A stretch of DNA of 64,000 nt, taken from NCBI RefSeq assembly GCF_001280015.1, contig NZ_LGDV01000107.1:71091-135090 (forward strand), given 5' to 3'. Shown one piece after another: positions 55,745 to 64,000 of the stretch (position 1 is the stretch's first letter; each line of letters starts with the position of its first letter). Origin of the DNA: Streptomyces sp. MMG1121 (GTDB lineage: Bacteria; Actinomycetota; Actinomycetes; Streptomycetales; Streptomycetaceae). The position numbers and the translations under genes were made by a program. The notes beneath the pieces were generated by a model. It was not told where the DNA came from, made no database searches, and worked only from the letters and a program-made list of their open reading frames with translations.

Positions 55745-56169
55745 GGCGAGCACCTCAGGCAGGTGCGGACTTCGCGGCCGCTGCGTGTCTGGTGGATCTC
55801 GGTCGACTGGGCGAGGTACTGGACGATGCCGGTGCCACGACCGTGTTCATCGGGGGCGAGGTCGGGGCGATGGCGTTCCACGGCCGCGCCGGAGTCAGTG
55901 ACCACAATGTGCAGAGTGCCGTGGTCGAGGGCGAGCAGCAGGGTCATGCGCTCATGGCCGTACTGGGCGGCGTTGGTGGCGAGTTCGTCGACGATGAGGA
56001 CGGCGGAGTCCCGCTCGCTCGTGGGCACACTCCAGGTCTCCAGCAGATCGGCCGCGAAGTGACGGGCGGCGGAGACGTGCGCCTCCTGCGCCGGCAGGGT
56101 GAGCAGTGCCTGGCGGCGGCAGGGCCGGCCGAGCAGTGAAGTCGGGCTGGCGGAATCGGTCACAAACAT
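55741..56169 (-). CDS. GHKL ATP-binding protein (anti-sigma-factor-like)
   Basis: 142 residues from ATG 56169. VLIVDELATNAAQYGHE (N box), IVVTDSGAAVERH (G1) and DEHGRGTGIVQYLAQ (G2), N-terminal PAQEAHVSAARHFAADLL. Same family as the gene at 40691. First gene of a coupled three-gene operon. Confidence 0.88.
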   Translation of the reverse strand: MFVTDSASPTSLLGRPCRRQALLTLPAQEAHVSAARHFAADLLETWSVPTSERDSAVLIVDELATNAAQYGHERMTLLLALDHGTLHIVVTDSGAAVERHRPDLAPDEHGRGTGIVQYLAQSTEIHQTRSGREVRTCLRCSP

Positions 56170-57539
56170 GGTCTTCTGGCTCTTCTGTAGATGTGTGGAG
56201 ACCGGAACGGGGTGACCGCAAACAATTTCGGGGGCGGTCGATAGGCCGGATCCTGATCCTTTATGGGCGCGCTCATTCAGTTCCACGGACGACGTATGCC
56301 GGACGGTTCGAGCTGTTCGCCTCTTTTGTTCGGATTCTTGCGAGTCATGGCAATGTCGGCGCCTGTCTGGGCTCAGCCGCCTCTGCCCAGAGCTCGCTGC
56401 CGCACGGCCGGACGGGCACCGGGAGCTCGGTCCCCTCGCCCGCGGTCTTCCGGACGGCCCTGCGGGAGCGTCGCGCCGTAGAGCGGGACGGACATCCCTG
56501 CCCGCATCCCGGCTGGGCCGCGGCCCTCGGTGTGCAGACGTGCTGGATCCTCTTCTCCGGGCTGTACGGACTTCGGGGAGAAGAAGAGTCGTGCACGCCC
56601 CGTCGGCCCACTCATGCATGAAGTCGGCTGCGGACTGGGCCGGTTCGCCGGAGCGGGGGCGAGAGCGACCAGGGCCCGGAAACCGTCGGAGCGTCGCGGG
56701 AACGACCAGGGCACCGGCTTTCGCCTCCTCCGGGGGAAGTTGAGCTGTATGCCGCCGGCCCCCCGCACAGCCGTGCCCGCCCGTGTGCGCAGCCGACGTC
56801 CGGGGAGCCCGGCGCGGGATGGCTGGCCTGCCACTGCGGACGTCGCGTGACGGAAGCGGGCCAGAACTTCACGACCGAGCTGCAGAACTGCCCCGATACC
56901 GACGCAGTCGCCCGATGACAGGTCGTGCAGGCGAAGCAGCCGCAGCAGCTGACCGGCCCCGCGAGGTGTGGCACCACGGCGGACAGATCGATCGGATGGT
57001 TGCTTGAAGCCGCCCGGACGGCCCGCTGGTCGTGCACCCGGGTGGCCTTCACCTTGATCAGCCTGGCCGCGGGGGTGATCTTTCCCGGCCGGTGGCGGCC
57101 GCATCGACCATCAGCCGCCTCCACGCGCTTGGTGCCGATCAGCCCCTCGGCCATAGAGATGCCGGTGTCGGCCTCCGACGCCGCCGCGCTCATCGGACGG
57201 GAGCCCTTGTCGGACGGTCTCACCGATCCCGGAGCCGTGCGGTGTGGCGGAATCGGCGGACGATGGTGGTCACGAGCTTGCCTGTAAGCCGGCGTCATGA
57301 GCAGAAGCCTCTTCGACGGCCATTGACTGGACGTCCTGTGCGTGCTCTTCCAGCCCGGTTCACCGGTCTTGAGCCGGCCCGGTGGTTGTCGACTGCCCGG
57401 GTCCCCCTCCCCTCTGACGGCCCGGCCTCTCGAAGGCGACGTCTTCTTGGCCTCTTGTGTCACCATGCGCTCACACCCGACTGCTCTCATGTCACTGGGC
57501 GGCCGGGCCATCCTGTGACATGACCGCCATGGACCGGCC
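56170..57539. other. long gene-poor stretch
   Basis: 1.37 kb with no supportable gene. Several long open frames exist on both strands (for example minus 57760-56612 and plus 57032-57523), but their composition (Arg/Pro/Ser-rich, no conserved motif, no ribosome site) is that of antisense or random GC-rich frames. Possibly decayed DNA. Confidence 0.45.
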
Positions 57540-58328
57540 TCACGCTCGGATGGTGACCAGCTTCTGGCCGTTGCCTGCGAGGATCTCAAAGTGTTCGATG
57601 GACCCCGGAGCCATGGGAAGCGATCCTGGGATCGTGGTGCCGGGCGGGTAATGGCCTGCCCGCCAGGTAGCGCCGTCCGTCCTGGCCCCGCCGGGTCCGA
57701 CCGCCTGGAGCCGGCAGGTGATTCCGGCGGGTGCCCCCCCGGCGGAGATCTGCAGGACACTGCCCCAGGCAGAGGGCGAGACCTTCACCGAGGCGGTGAC
57801 GCCGGTGGTGGGATCACTTCCGGAGAAGGTGCGCGAGACCGTCGGCGCGGTCGGCCCGGGGGGCCCCGCCTGACTGCCCACGGATCCGATGGTCGCCAGC
57901 CATGTGCCGCCGGCCGCTGCCGCGATGAGCGTCAGCGAGACTGCGGCGCCGGCCAGTTGCAGACGCCAAGACTTGCGGCGCCTGGCCGCGGCCTGCCGGA
58001 GCAGCCTCTCCAGCACACCCCCCTCCGGCGTCCGTGACGCCGCGGGCGCGGTGAGCTGCTCGGGCAGGGAGCCGCGCGCGCTTTCGGCTGCCCGTGCCAC
58101 CAGCCGGTCGGTCAGGTCACTGTCGCCCGTCGGCACCGTCCGGCCCGAGGCTTCGGCTTCGGTCACCGTTGCCAGCAGCGCAGGCAATTCCGCCAGCTGG
58201 GCGTGTTCGGCCCAGCATTCGGCGCATGCCGCGAGGTGGGCGCGCACCTGTTCCGCTTCCGCCGAGGGCAGCGTGCCCAGGACGTATCCTCCTAGCGCCA
58301 GCCGGAGGGCGTCGTGCTCTGCACTCAT
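57540..58328 (-). CDS. anti-sigma factor with zinc-finger N-terminus
   Basis: 262 residues. N-terminal zf-HC2/ZAS-like motif HLAACAECWAEHAQL (H-x3-C-x2-C), a membrane helix (LQLAGAAVSLTLIAAAAGGTWLA) near residue 130, and an extracytoplasmic RskA-like domain (GVTASVKVSPSAWGSVLQI). It lies 25 bp after the sigma-factor gene, so it is the cognate anti-sigma factor. Confidence 0.92.
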   Translation of the reverse strand: MSAEHDALRLALGGYVLGTLPSAEAEQVRAHLAACAECWAEHAQLAELPALLATVTEAEASGRTVPTGDSDLTDRLVARAAESARGSLPEQLTAPAASRTPEGGVLERLLRQAAARRRKSWRLQLAGAAVSLTLIAAAAGGTWLATIGSVGSQAGPPGPTAPTVSRTFSGSDPTTGVTASVKVSPSAWGSVLQISAGGAPAGITCRLQAVGPGGARTDGATWRAGHYPPGTTIPGSLPMAPGSIEHFEILAGNGQKLVTIRA

Positions 58329-58353
58329 GGTCGCCGCCTCCTGCCCACCACGG

Positions 58354-59016
58354 TCATGGCTCGATACCCCGTTCTTGCAGCGCCAGCCGCAGGGCGTGCA
58401 GGGCGTAGTACGTCCGCGACTTCACGGTGCCCAGCGGGATGCCCAGAATCTGTGCGGCCTCCGTCATCGTCCGGCCCCGGTAGTAGGTCTCCAGCAGGAC
58501 GGCGCGGTGGTCCGGGGACAGCGACCGCACGGCGTCGGCAACCGCCCAGCTCTGCAGTGCCTGCTCGATCTCGTCCTTGGCCGGTTGCTGCTGGGCGGCC
58601 CGCTCCAACACATCGCCGCCGGCCTCGGCCGGCCTGGATCGCCGCGCCCGGTGGGCGTCGATGACCAGGTGCCGGGCGACCGTACACAGCCATGCCCGGG
58701 CCGGGCCGCGTGCGGGGTCGAACGCGGCGGGATGCTGCCACGCCCGCAGCAGTGTCTCCTGCACCACGTCCTCTGCCCATTGCCAGTCTCCCGAGGTCAG
58801 TCGCAGCACGTAGTGGAACAGGGGTCCTGCGTGCTCCGCGTACAGAGTGCGCAGCAGTTCCTCATCTGCGGTCGAAAGAGTCCCTCTACCAGAGACACGG
58901 TGCGCGGAGCGATCCGGATCGGTCCTCGGACCATGTCTTCGGGAACTCCAGGGCATAGGCCGATCATCGCGTATGTACACCGCTTTGTCCTGCGCGAACA
59001 GCTCCGTGCCAGTCAC
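58354..59016 (-). CDS. ECF RNA polymerase sigma factor
   Basis: 220 residues in the frame; an internal ATG at 58956 is a possible alternative start. Region 2 (LYAEHAGPLFHYVLRLT, WAEDVVQETLLRAWQHP) and region 4 (LSPDHRAVLLETYYRGRTMTEAAQILGIPLGTVKSRTYYALHAL). SigL/SigK-like ECF pattern. Followed by its anti-sigma gene; divergent from the cupredoxin operon 770 bp away. Confidence 0.92.
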   Translation of the reverse strand: MTGTELFAQDKAVYIRDDRPMPWSSRRHGPRTDPDRSAHRVSGRGTLSTADEELLRTLYAEHAGPLFHYVLRLTSGDWQWAEDVVQETLLRAWQHPAAFDPARGPARAWLCTVARHLVIDAHRARRSRPAEAGGDVLERAAQQQPAKDEIEQALQSWAVADAVRSLSPDHRAVLLETYYRGRTMTEAAQILGIPLGTVKSRTYYALHALRLALQERGIEP

Positions 59017-59783
59017 GCTCTGTGAGCGTCGCGGGGGGCATGTCCTTGCCGCGCGTTACGGCCTGGCCAGGGTCAAGCGTGCGTGGGGCCCGGGAGTCAG
59101 CTGATCTGCAGCACCCCAAAGATATTCCACAAAAGGTGCATATCCACCGAACCGCAAGACCCTCACCGTCCGTGGAGACGAACAGGAACCGACCTTACGT
59201 CGCAACTCCTCACCGCTTTCCCGTACGGCAAAGGATGGAACAGAGGTGACCGAAATGCATCACGCGACGCCGCCGCTCTCGCCACCGGCCACGCTCCCCC
59301 CCCGCCCCGTGCATCGGAGCCGGTGCCACCTTGCAGCCCCGGCCCGTGCCCGGCACACATCACGGCGATGGCCCTATTCACGGCGACCGGGGGCTGCGCG
59401 ACCACCGGGGCGGCGCTCCATGCGGGTCAGTGTGCACATCGCCCGTATGGGCGACGACGCCGACCTGCCCCGAGTCACTCGCGACCGCCTGCTCGGGGGA
59501 ACTGCGTTCTATCACTTCCTGCACCCGGGGAACATTCACTCGCGACCGCCTGCTCGGGGGAACTGCCGCGTGCCGCCTGCATCTTCGTGGCGCGGCAGGG
59601 TGGATGCGCGGCGCGGGTCAGTCGAGGCGGGTGGCCGGCACGGGGCAGCACCCATGCTCGATCGCTGTGTCCATGAGGGGCGCGTGCCCATGAACACGGC
59701 ATCCGCCACACACGTCCCTGCGGTTGCGTGCGTCCGAGTCGGCGCAGTTCCTGTCTCCGCCTGATCAGTGAAGAACGGACGCC
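59017..59783. other. gene-poor divergent region
   Basis: 767 bp between the divergent sigma and cupredoxin genes. No coding frame with a recognisable product; contains a 31-bp exact direct repeat (59475, 59536) and presumably both promoters. Confidence 0.5.
59475..59566. repeat. 31-bp exact direct repeat, 61-bp period
   Basis: TCACTCGCGACCGCCTGCTC followed by GGGGGAACTGC, at 59475-59505 and 59536-59566, separated by 30 bp of unlike sequence. Lies upstream of the cupredoxin gene. Confidence 0.92.
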
Positions 59784-60335
59784 ATGTACTTGAGCCTTCA
59801 CCCACCAGGTAGTCGATCACGTGCCGCGGCCGGGCCGGCCGTCGCCACGATTGCCACTGTCGATGCCCTGGGACTCCTCGGCTCATGCGGCCAGTCGTCG
59901 CATGCCTCGTCCACCGGTGCCGGCGCCATCACGCCCGGTCCAGGTCAGCATCAGACGGCTGGAATGCCCGGTGCCACGGGGTCGGGGAAGGCGGTGGGCT
60001 CCGCTCCCGGCGACTCCCCGATGCCCCGCATGAGCATGCCCATGAGTCCCTCGAGCACGGGCCCGGCTGCCGCGCCGGTGGCCGGGAATGCCGTGGCGAT
60101 CAAGAACTTCGCGTTCTCCCCGGCCACGCTGAAGGTCAAGGCGGGCACGACGGTGACGTGGACGAATCAGGACACCGACGCCCACACCGTCACCAGCGCC
60201 GGATCGGGCGGCCCCATGCATTCGGCCGCCCTGGCCACCCACGCCACCTACAGCTACACGTTCACCAAACCCGGCACCTACGCCTACGTCTGCACCATCC
60301 ATCCGTTCATGACCGCCACCGTGGAGGTGACCTGA
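59784..60335 (+). CDS. exported cupredoxin (plastocyanin/azurin-like), probable lipoprotein
   Basis: 183 residues from ATG 59784. An N-terminal export segment ends in a lipobox-like LLGSC; a Met/Ser/Pro-rich linker (MPRMSMPMSPSS) follows. The cupredoxin domain (IKNFAFSPATLKVKAGTTVTWTN) has the copper ligands His in DAHTVTS and Cys-His-Met in YVCTIHPFM. Electron carrier or copper store outside the cell. Stop and next start overlap (TGATG). Confidence 0.9.
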   Translation: MYLSLHPPGSRSRAAAGPAVATIATVDALGLLGSCGQSSHASSTGAGAITPGPGQHQTAGMPGATGSGKAVGSAPGDSPMPRMSMPMSPSSTGPAAAPVAGNAVAIKNFAFSPATLKVKAGTTVTWTNQDTDAHTVTSAGSGGPMHSAALATHATYSYTFTKPGTYAYVCTIHPFMTATVEVT

Positions 60336-61336
60336 TGACCGACTACTACGACACCCACGACGGGGCACCGGCCGACGACGCCGGTCGGCCTGAAACCGAA
60401 CACGGTATGACTCGACGTCAACTCGTCCGGCACGCAGGGTGGTTCGGCGGTGCGGTGGTGCTGACCGTGGCCAGTGGAGAGGTGATCAGCCACATCGCGG
60501 ACTCCCACGACACCAACGCCGGGGCCGCCGCCGGGGCCGTCGCAGCGGGAAGCGGCGCGCTGCGGTTCGTGCAGGTCTCCGACAGCCATATCGGGTTCCA
60601 GGGCCCGGCGAACATGGACGTGGCCGGCTCGTTCACCGAAGCGATCAACCAGGTCAACTCACTCGGATTCGGACCGGACTTCGTCATGCACAGCGGCGAC
60701 CTGACCCACCTGTCCACGGCCGGGCAGTTCGACCAGGTCAAGCAGGTGATGGCCGGAATGAAGACAGAGCGCGTCTTCACCGTGCCGGGCGAGCACGACT
60801 CCATCGGTGATGCGGGCCGCGCCTACCGGCGGACCTTCAGCATGGGCACGCTCGGCGACGGCTGGTACAGCTTCGACACCCACGGCGTGCACTTCATCGC
60901 CCTGGTCAACACTCTGAGCCTGGAGAAACTCGGGCACCTCGGCAACGCGCAGATCGACTTCGTACGCAAGGACCTGGCGGGGCTGCCATCGGGCACCCCC
61001 GTCGTGATCTTCAGCCACATCCCGCTGTTCGCCATGTACCCGCAGTGGGGCTGGAGCACCGACGACGCTCTCAAGGTCATCGCCCTTCTGCGCCGCTTCT
61101 CCTCCGTCACCTGTCTCAACGGGCACGTCCATCAGCTGTTCACCAAGACAGAGGGCAACATCACCTTCCACTCCGCCACCACCACCGCCTACCCCCTGCC
61201 CCAACCGGGCCGCGCCCCCGCCCCCACGCCCCAGGTGCTCCCTGCCCGACAGCTCAGGGACGCACTCGGCATCCGCAGCGTCGGCTACCGCCGAGGCGAT
61301 CGCGAACTGGCCATCGAGGACCAGAGGCTGGCATGA
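60335..61336 (+). CDS. Tat-exported metallophosphoesterase
   Basis: 333 residues from ATG 60335, coupled to the cupredoxin gene. Twin-arginine signal MTRRQLVRHAGWFGGAVVL at residues 25-43. Calcineurin-like motifs: VSDSHIG (D-x-H), HSGDLTHL (GD), VPGEHD (usual GNHD), FSHIPLF and NGHVHQ. The Asn of GNH is replaced by Glu (PGEHD), which is unusual. Possibly uses the copper partner's environment; substrate unknown. Confidence 0.92.
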   Translation: MTDYYDTHDGAPADDAGRPETEHGMTRRQLVRHAGWFGGAVVLTVASGEVISHIADSHDTNAGAAAGAVAAGSGALRFVQVSDSHIGFQGPANMDVAGSFTEAINQVNSLGFGPDFVMHSGDLTHLSTAGQFDQVKQVMAGMKTERVFTVPGEHDSIGDAGRAYRRTFSMGTLGDGWYSFDTHGVHFIALVNTLSLEKLGHLGNAQIDFVRKDLAGLPSGTPVVIFSHIPLFAMYPQWGWSTDDALKVIALLRRFSSVTCLNGHVHQLFTKTEGNITFHSATTTAYPLPQPGRAPAPTPQVLPARQLRDALGIRSVGYRRGDRELAIEDQRLA

Positions 61337-61788
61337 GCACACAAAGATTCCTCGTCCCCGCCCTGCGGGCAGCGACCGCCGCAACCCTCGCCGCGGGCGG
61401 ATACATCCACGCCCAGCTCTACACCGACGGGTACCGCTTCATCCACATCATCGGCCCCCTGTTCCTGCTCCAGGCCAGCGCATCCTTCGCCCTCGCTGCC
61501 CTGCTGCTGATCGGGACACCACCCCTGCTGCTGAGGATCGCCGAGGCAGGCGTCGCGCTCGGCGCCCTCGGCGGCTTCACCGCTTCGCGCACCATAGGCG
61601 TCTTCGGATTCACCGAGCGCGGTCTGCAGCCAGCGCCACAAGCCGTCCTCAGCCTCCTCGCCGAAACCGGCACGCTGCTGCTCCTCGCCATCTGGCAGGT
61701 GAGTGTGGCCAGGCGACGCCGCGCTGTCCGACCGCCCGTCAGTACACCCATCTGGAACCGAGCCATCACCCGAACACCACCCGACTGA
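61333..61788 (+). CDS. small multi-pass membrane protein
   Basis: 151 residues from ATG 61333, overlapping the phosphoesterase stop (ATGA). Four hydrophobic helices (ALRAATAATLAAGGYIHAQL, HIIGPLFLLQASASFALAAL, AGVALGALGGFTAS, VLSLLAETGTLLLLAIW). Third gene of the coupled operon. Family not recognised. Confidence 0.8.
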   Translation: MSTQRFLVPALRAATAATLAAGGYIHAQLYTDGYRFIHIIGPLFLLQASASFALAALLLIGTPPLLLRIAEAGVALGALGGFTASRTIGVFGFTERGLQPAPQAVLSLLAETGTLLLLAIWQVSVARRRRAVRPPVSTPIWNRAITRTPPD

Positions 61789-61834
61789 ACCACCGTCACC
61801 GGTCTCGGCGATGAAGCCGTTGGGGAGTGTCAAC

Positions 61835-61954
61835 ATGGCGCTGTTCCGCGTCTTCATCGGGTCCAGGACCTCCTGGAGGATGGGCTGGCTCATATCGTTT
61901 CCAGTGATCTTCGCGCCCTGGGGTTTGGTGCTGATGGGGTTCGCCATCTACTGA
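61835..61954 (+). CDS. possible 39-residue membrane peptide
   Basis: ATG 61835 with GGGGAG 8 bp upstream; FRVFIGSRTSWRMGWLISF then VIFAPWGLVLMGFAIY, one predicted helix. An ATG at 61811 is in frame. Good codon bias, but the size makes it doubtful. Confidence 0.3.
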   Translation: MALFRVFIGSRTSWRMGWLISFPVIFAPWGLVLMGFAIY

Positions 61955-62211
61955 CCGGACCCGGCGGCCGGGACTGGGGCGGCACCCACCGACGATGGGG
62001 CGACTCCGATCAACGGCGTCATCGCCGGGCGACAGCACTGACCGGTGGTGTCACGGAACTGCGGCCAGAGCCGAATTCAGGAAGCCTCATCAACACCGCG
62101 CCCGGCAGGCCAACGCCAGACCGGTAATGGACAGCGCTGGGGGTATCCCCCGTTCCAGTCTTGGGGTGCGCCGGATCGTGCCCGGGTGGGGGGCGAAACC
62201 AGCGCTCGGCC

Positions 62212-62745
62212 ATGACCTCGACTCCGCGAAAGCACCTCGTGATGGCGATCGGTGTCGCTACGCTGCTCGCCGCCGAGGCGGCCACCGCCGTCGCCCAGCC
62301 TGCCGGTCCCTCCCCTGTGGAGCAGTTACGCCAGGACACTGAGGCGATCCACGCCCTCGGTGTCAGCGGTGTGCAGGCCCGCGTGACCGCGCCGGACGGT
62401 CGGCAGTCGGTCGCCACCAGCGGCACCGCGGACCTGAACACCGGCCGCCCGGTCCCTTCCGATGGTTACTTCCGCACGGCCAGCACGTCCAAGACGCTGG
62501 TCGCCACCGTGGTTCTCCAGCTGGAGGCCGAGGGCAGGCTGTCCCTGGACGACACGGTCGACCACTGGCTGTCAGGAGTGGTGCGGGGTAACGGCAACGA
62601 CGGCAGCCGGATCACCAGCCGACAACTGCTCCAGCACACCAGCGGCATCCACGACGAACTGCCCGGATACACCAGTCCCAAGGAGTACTACCGGCAGCGG
62701 ATCTTGCTCGGGCACTGGTCGGACAGGTATCGGGATCAACCCTGA
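62212..62745 (+). pseudogene. serine hydrolase (beta-lactamase/DD-peptidase fold), 3'-truncated
   Basis: 177 residues from ATG 62212: signal peptide (HLVMAIGVATLLAAEAATAVA), then FRTASTSKTLVATVVLQL with the S-x-x-K nucleophile and LLQHTSGIHDELPGY. Family members run to 350-400 residues, with the Tyr-x-Asn and HxG motifs missing here. The frame ends after HWSDRYRDQP, so the catalytic domain is incomplete. Confidence 0.75.
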
Positions 62746-63195
62746 ATCACCCCTGGCCAGCCCCGCCGACACATCAGGGTGACCACCCATCAGGGCCGGA
62801 CCCCGACGCCTGGGAACCTCTGCAGATCACGCGGCTTCGCCCGCCCCGCAGCGCCGCCTCGCACTTCATCGCCTCGGCCGGTGTCCGACAAGCGTGCCGG
62901 TTGGGAGGCGCGGCTTCCAGGTCCGCTCGCTGCTAGCGGTTGTTGTTGAGCTGGTGCGGGCGGGCGGTGACGAACGTGGTGTTCGTCGGGGGCGAGGTGG
63001 GACAAGGTGCTGAAGTCGTGGTCGAAGTCGGCCGGGACGGGTTCGCGGTGCGGCGGATCTCCAGGAAGCGGAGCACGGACAGGTCCAGGTGGAGGGACAG
63101 GCCGTAGGAGCGGTGGGTCGTCGCTGGGCTCGACGACGCGCCGCATGTTCCGTTTCCAACAGGTGCGTTCGTGGAGCGCCGAGGATCAACCAGCC
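62746..63195. other. gene-free stretch
   Basis: 450 bp. A minus-strand segment (ADFDHDFSTLSHLAPDEHHV, near 63030-62970) has coding-like codon bias but frame-breaks on both sides; possible relic, not named. Confidence 0.4.
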
Positions 63196-63714
63196 TCAGT
63201 CGATGCCCAGTTGCCCTGGCTGCGTCGCGGTGTCCTGGCGGTGGTGCTGGACCTTGCGTTGGAGATCGGCCACGCGTTGGAGAGACGTCTTCAAGGCGGC
63301 GTACTCCTGCTTCCCCAGTGCCTTGGCGTGGCGTTCCTCGATCGTGCGCATGATGGAGGCGGCCGCCTCCATCTGCAGCAGGCCGCGTTCGGTGGGGCAG
63401 ATCAGTTTCGCGCGGCGGTCCGCGGGATCGGGTCTGCGTTCGACGTAGCCCAGGCGTTCGAGGTCATCGATGAGGGAGCCGATCACTTGCTTGTGCTGTC
63501 CGGAGGCGCGGGCGAGTTCGCTGGCGCGGATGCCGTCGGCGCGCAGGTAGGCGAGGACGGCGCCGGCGCGGGGCCGAATGTCGTCGAAGCCCTGCCCGGC
63601 GAGCTCGGTGAACAGCTCACGCTGGACGGAGAAGAGGATCCGGGCGGCGAGCACGCCGAGGTCCGGTTCCGCAGCCTGGTGCCCGGTCAACGCCGCTCCC
63701 ATCTCCGCGGCCAT
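63196..63714 (-). CDS. MarR-family regulator
   Basis: 172 residues. Winged helix: DIRPRAGAVLAYLRADGIRA, QHKQVIGSLIDDLERLGYVER and the wing DPADRRAKLICPTERG. Divergent from the isochorismatase-type hydrolase gene with TAGTCA boxes between. Confidence 0.9.
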   Translation of the reverse strand: MAAEMGAALTGHQAAEPDLGVLAARILFSVQRELFTELAGQGFDDIRPRAGAVLAYLRADGIRASELARASGQHKQVIGSLIDDLERLGYVERRPDPADRRAKLICPTERGLLQMEAAASIMRTIEERHAKALGKQEYAALKTSLQRVADLQRKVQHHRQDTATQPGQLGID

Positions 63715-63744
63715 CCGCCACTTGGGACGTGTGACCAGCCATTT

Positions 63745-63861
63745 TAGTCACCTGCCCAGTGCGCTTGGACAACGCGTCCCGGCTCCGACGGACCCGGGAC
63801 GGTCGATGCTTGCGCTTCGGAAGGCCGAGGCATAGCCTCAAGTAGTCACTAATGATGACTA
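63745..63861. promoter_or_regulatory. TAGTCA boxes between MarR and hydrolase genes
   Basis: TAGTCA-N7-TGACTA at 63843-63861 (perfect 6-bp arms) and single TAGTCA at 63745-63750; TTTAGTGACC follows at about 63867. Probable MarR operators in an AT-richer patch. Confidence 0.6.
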
Positions 63862-63912
63862 TCAAGTTTAGTGACCAATGTGGCTGTGGCTCAACCCTCG
63901 AAGGAGTGGAAG

Positions 63913-64000
63913 ATGAGCGAGCGCAACAAGTTCCTGGAGCCGGTCACCCGTGAGAACACCGCCGTGGTGCTGGTCGACCACCAGGTGGGTCTTCTGTCCG
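63913..64000 (+). CDS. isochorismatase-family cysteine hydrolase (3' end outside window)
   Basis: The first 29 residues from ATG 63913 with AAGGAGTGGAAG upstream: SERNKFLEPVTRENTAVVLV then DHQVGLLS. The VDHQ Asp is the first member of the D-K-C triad of this hydrolase family (YcaC-like). Cut by the window edge. Probably controlled by the divergent MarR. Confidence 0.78.
   Translation, partial: MSERNKFLEPVTRENTAVVLVDHQVGLLS

Noticed and set aside
56612..57760. Minus-strand 382-codon frame and opposing plus-strand frames in the gene-poor region
   Set aside because: No ribosome site, no motif, part lies antisense to the anti-sigma gene; composition is non-coding-like.

Overview
The window is very GC-rich with strong third-position GC bias, many GTG starts and ATGA/GTGA overlaps. 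Its gene content (ScfR-type acyl-CoA regulators, F420-type oxidoreductase, ECF sigma/anti-sigma pairs, GHKL anti-sigma-like ATPases, P450/ferredoxin pairs) points to a Streptomyces or close relative. No rRNA, tRNA or replication origin was seen. All calls come from reading the sequence; no database search was run.

Layout. (1) 1-8.6 kb: ordinary genes, namely a SNF2 helicase cut by the left edge, its coupled SWIM-finger partner, a small membrane protein, and a DHA2 efflux pump with three C-terminal beta-sandwich repeats. (2) 8.8-16 kb: an SDR, a dead copy of a Gfo/Idh/MocA gene, a GNAT, a metallophosphoesterase, membrane and DJ-1-type proteins, and a MarR regulator. (3) 16-19.7 kb: a broken SPW-repeat gene, a ClC chloride transporter and a FAD monooxygenase, each preceded by a TTTGCA-N3-TGCAAA-type palindrome. 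(4) 20-33.4 kb: a vitamin B12 and C2/C3 acid block. It holds a cobalamin riboswitch with cbtB-cbtA, a second cobalamin riboswitch in front of metE, the glyoxylate shunt (aceA, aceB) with a hydroxyacyl-CoA dehydrogenase, and two paralogous ScfR/PrpR/RamB-type regulators. The methylcitrate operon beside the first regulator has collapsed into a prpD'-'prpC chimera. (5) 33.6-35.2 kb: truncated genes (IS110, pcaD, AIPR, LuxR response regulator). (6) 35.3-41.1 kb: a compact MarR, P450, ferredoxin, ferredoxin reductase, MFS pump operon, divergent from a GHKL ATPase across a 71-bp AT-rich inverted repeat. (7) 41.9-45.7 kb: a DDN-like oxidoreductase, the intact Gfo/Idh/MocA gene, IS110 and IS630 remnants, and a four-repeat degenerate CRISPR array with no cas genes. 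(8) 45.8-53.3 kb: two TetR-controlled clusters of SDR, hydrolase, VOC, NTF2-like, NmrA and tautomerase genes, each with its own palindromic operators. (9) 53.8-61.8 kb: a secreted vanadium-haloperoxidase/PAP2 protein, a three-gene ATPase operon, and an ECF sigma/anti-sigma pair divergent from a cupredoxin, Tat-metallophosphoesterase, membrane-protein operon. (10) 62-64 kb: a truncated serine hydrolase, a MarR gene and the start of an isochorismatase-type hydrolase.

How parts fit. Loss of the methylcitrate cycle would leave propionyl-CoA disposal to other routes, such as the B12-dependent methylmalonyl-CoA route, while the same 7 kb carries two B12-sensing riboswitches. The strongest self-contained modules are the MarR/P450/efflux unit, the sigma/cupredoxin/phosphoesterase divergon and the TTTGCA-palindrome group. 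From about 33 to 46 kb the DNA is heavily scarred by decayed mobile elements.
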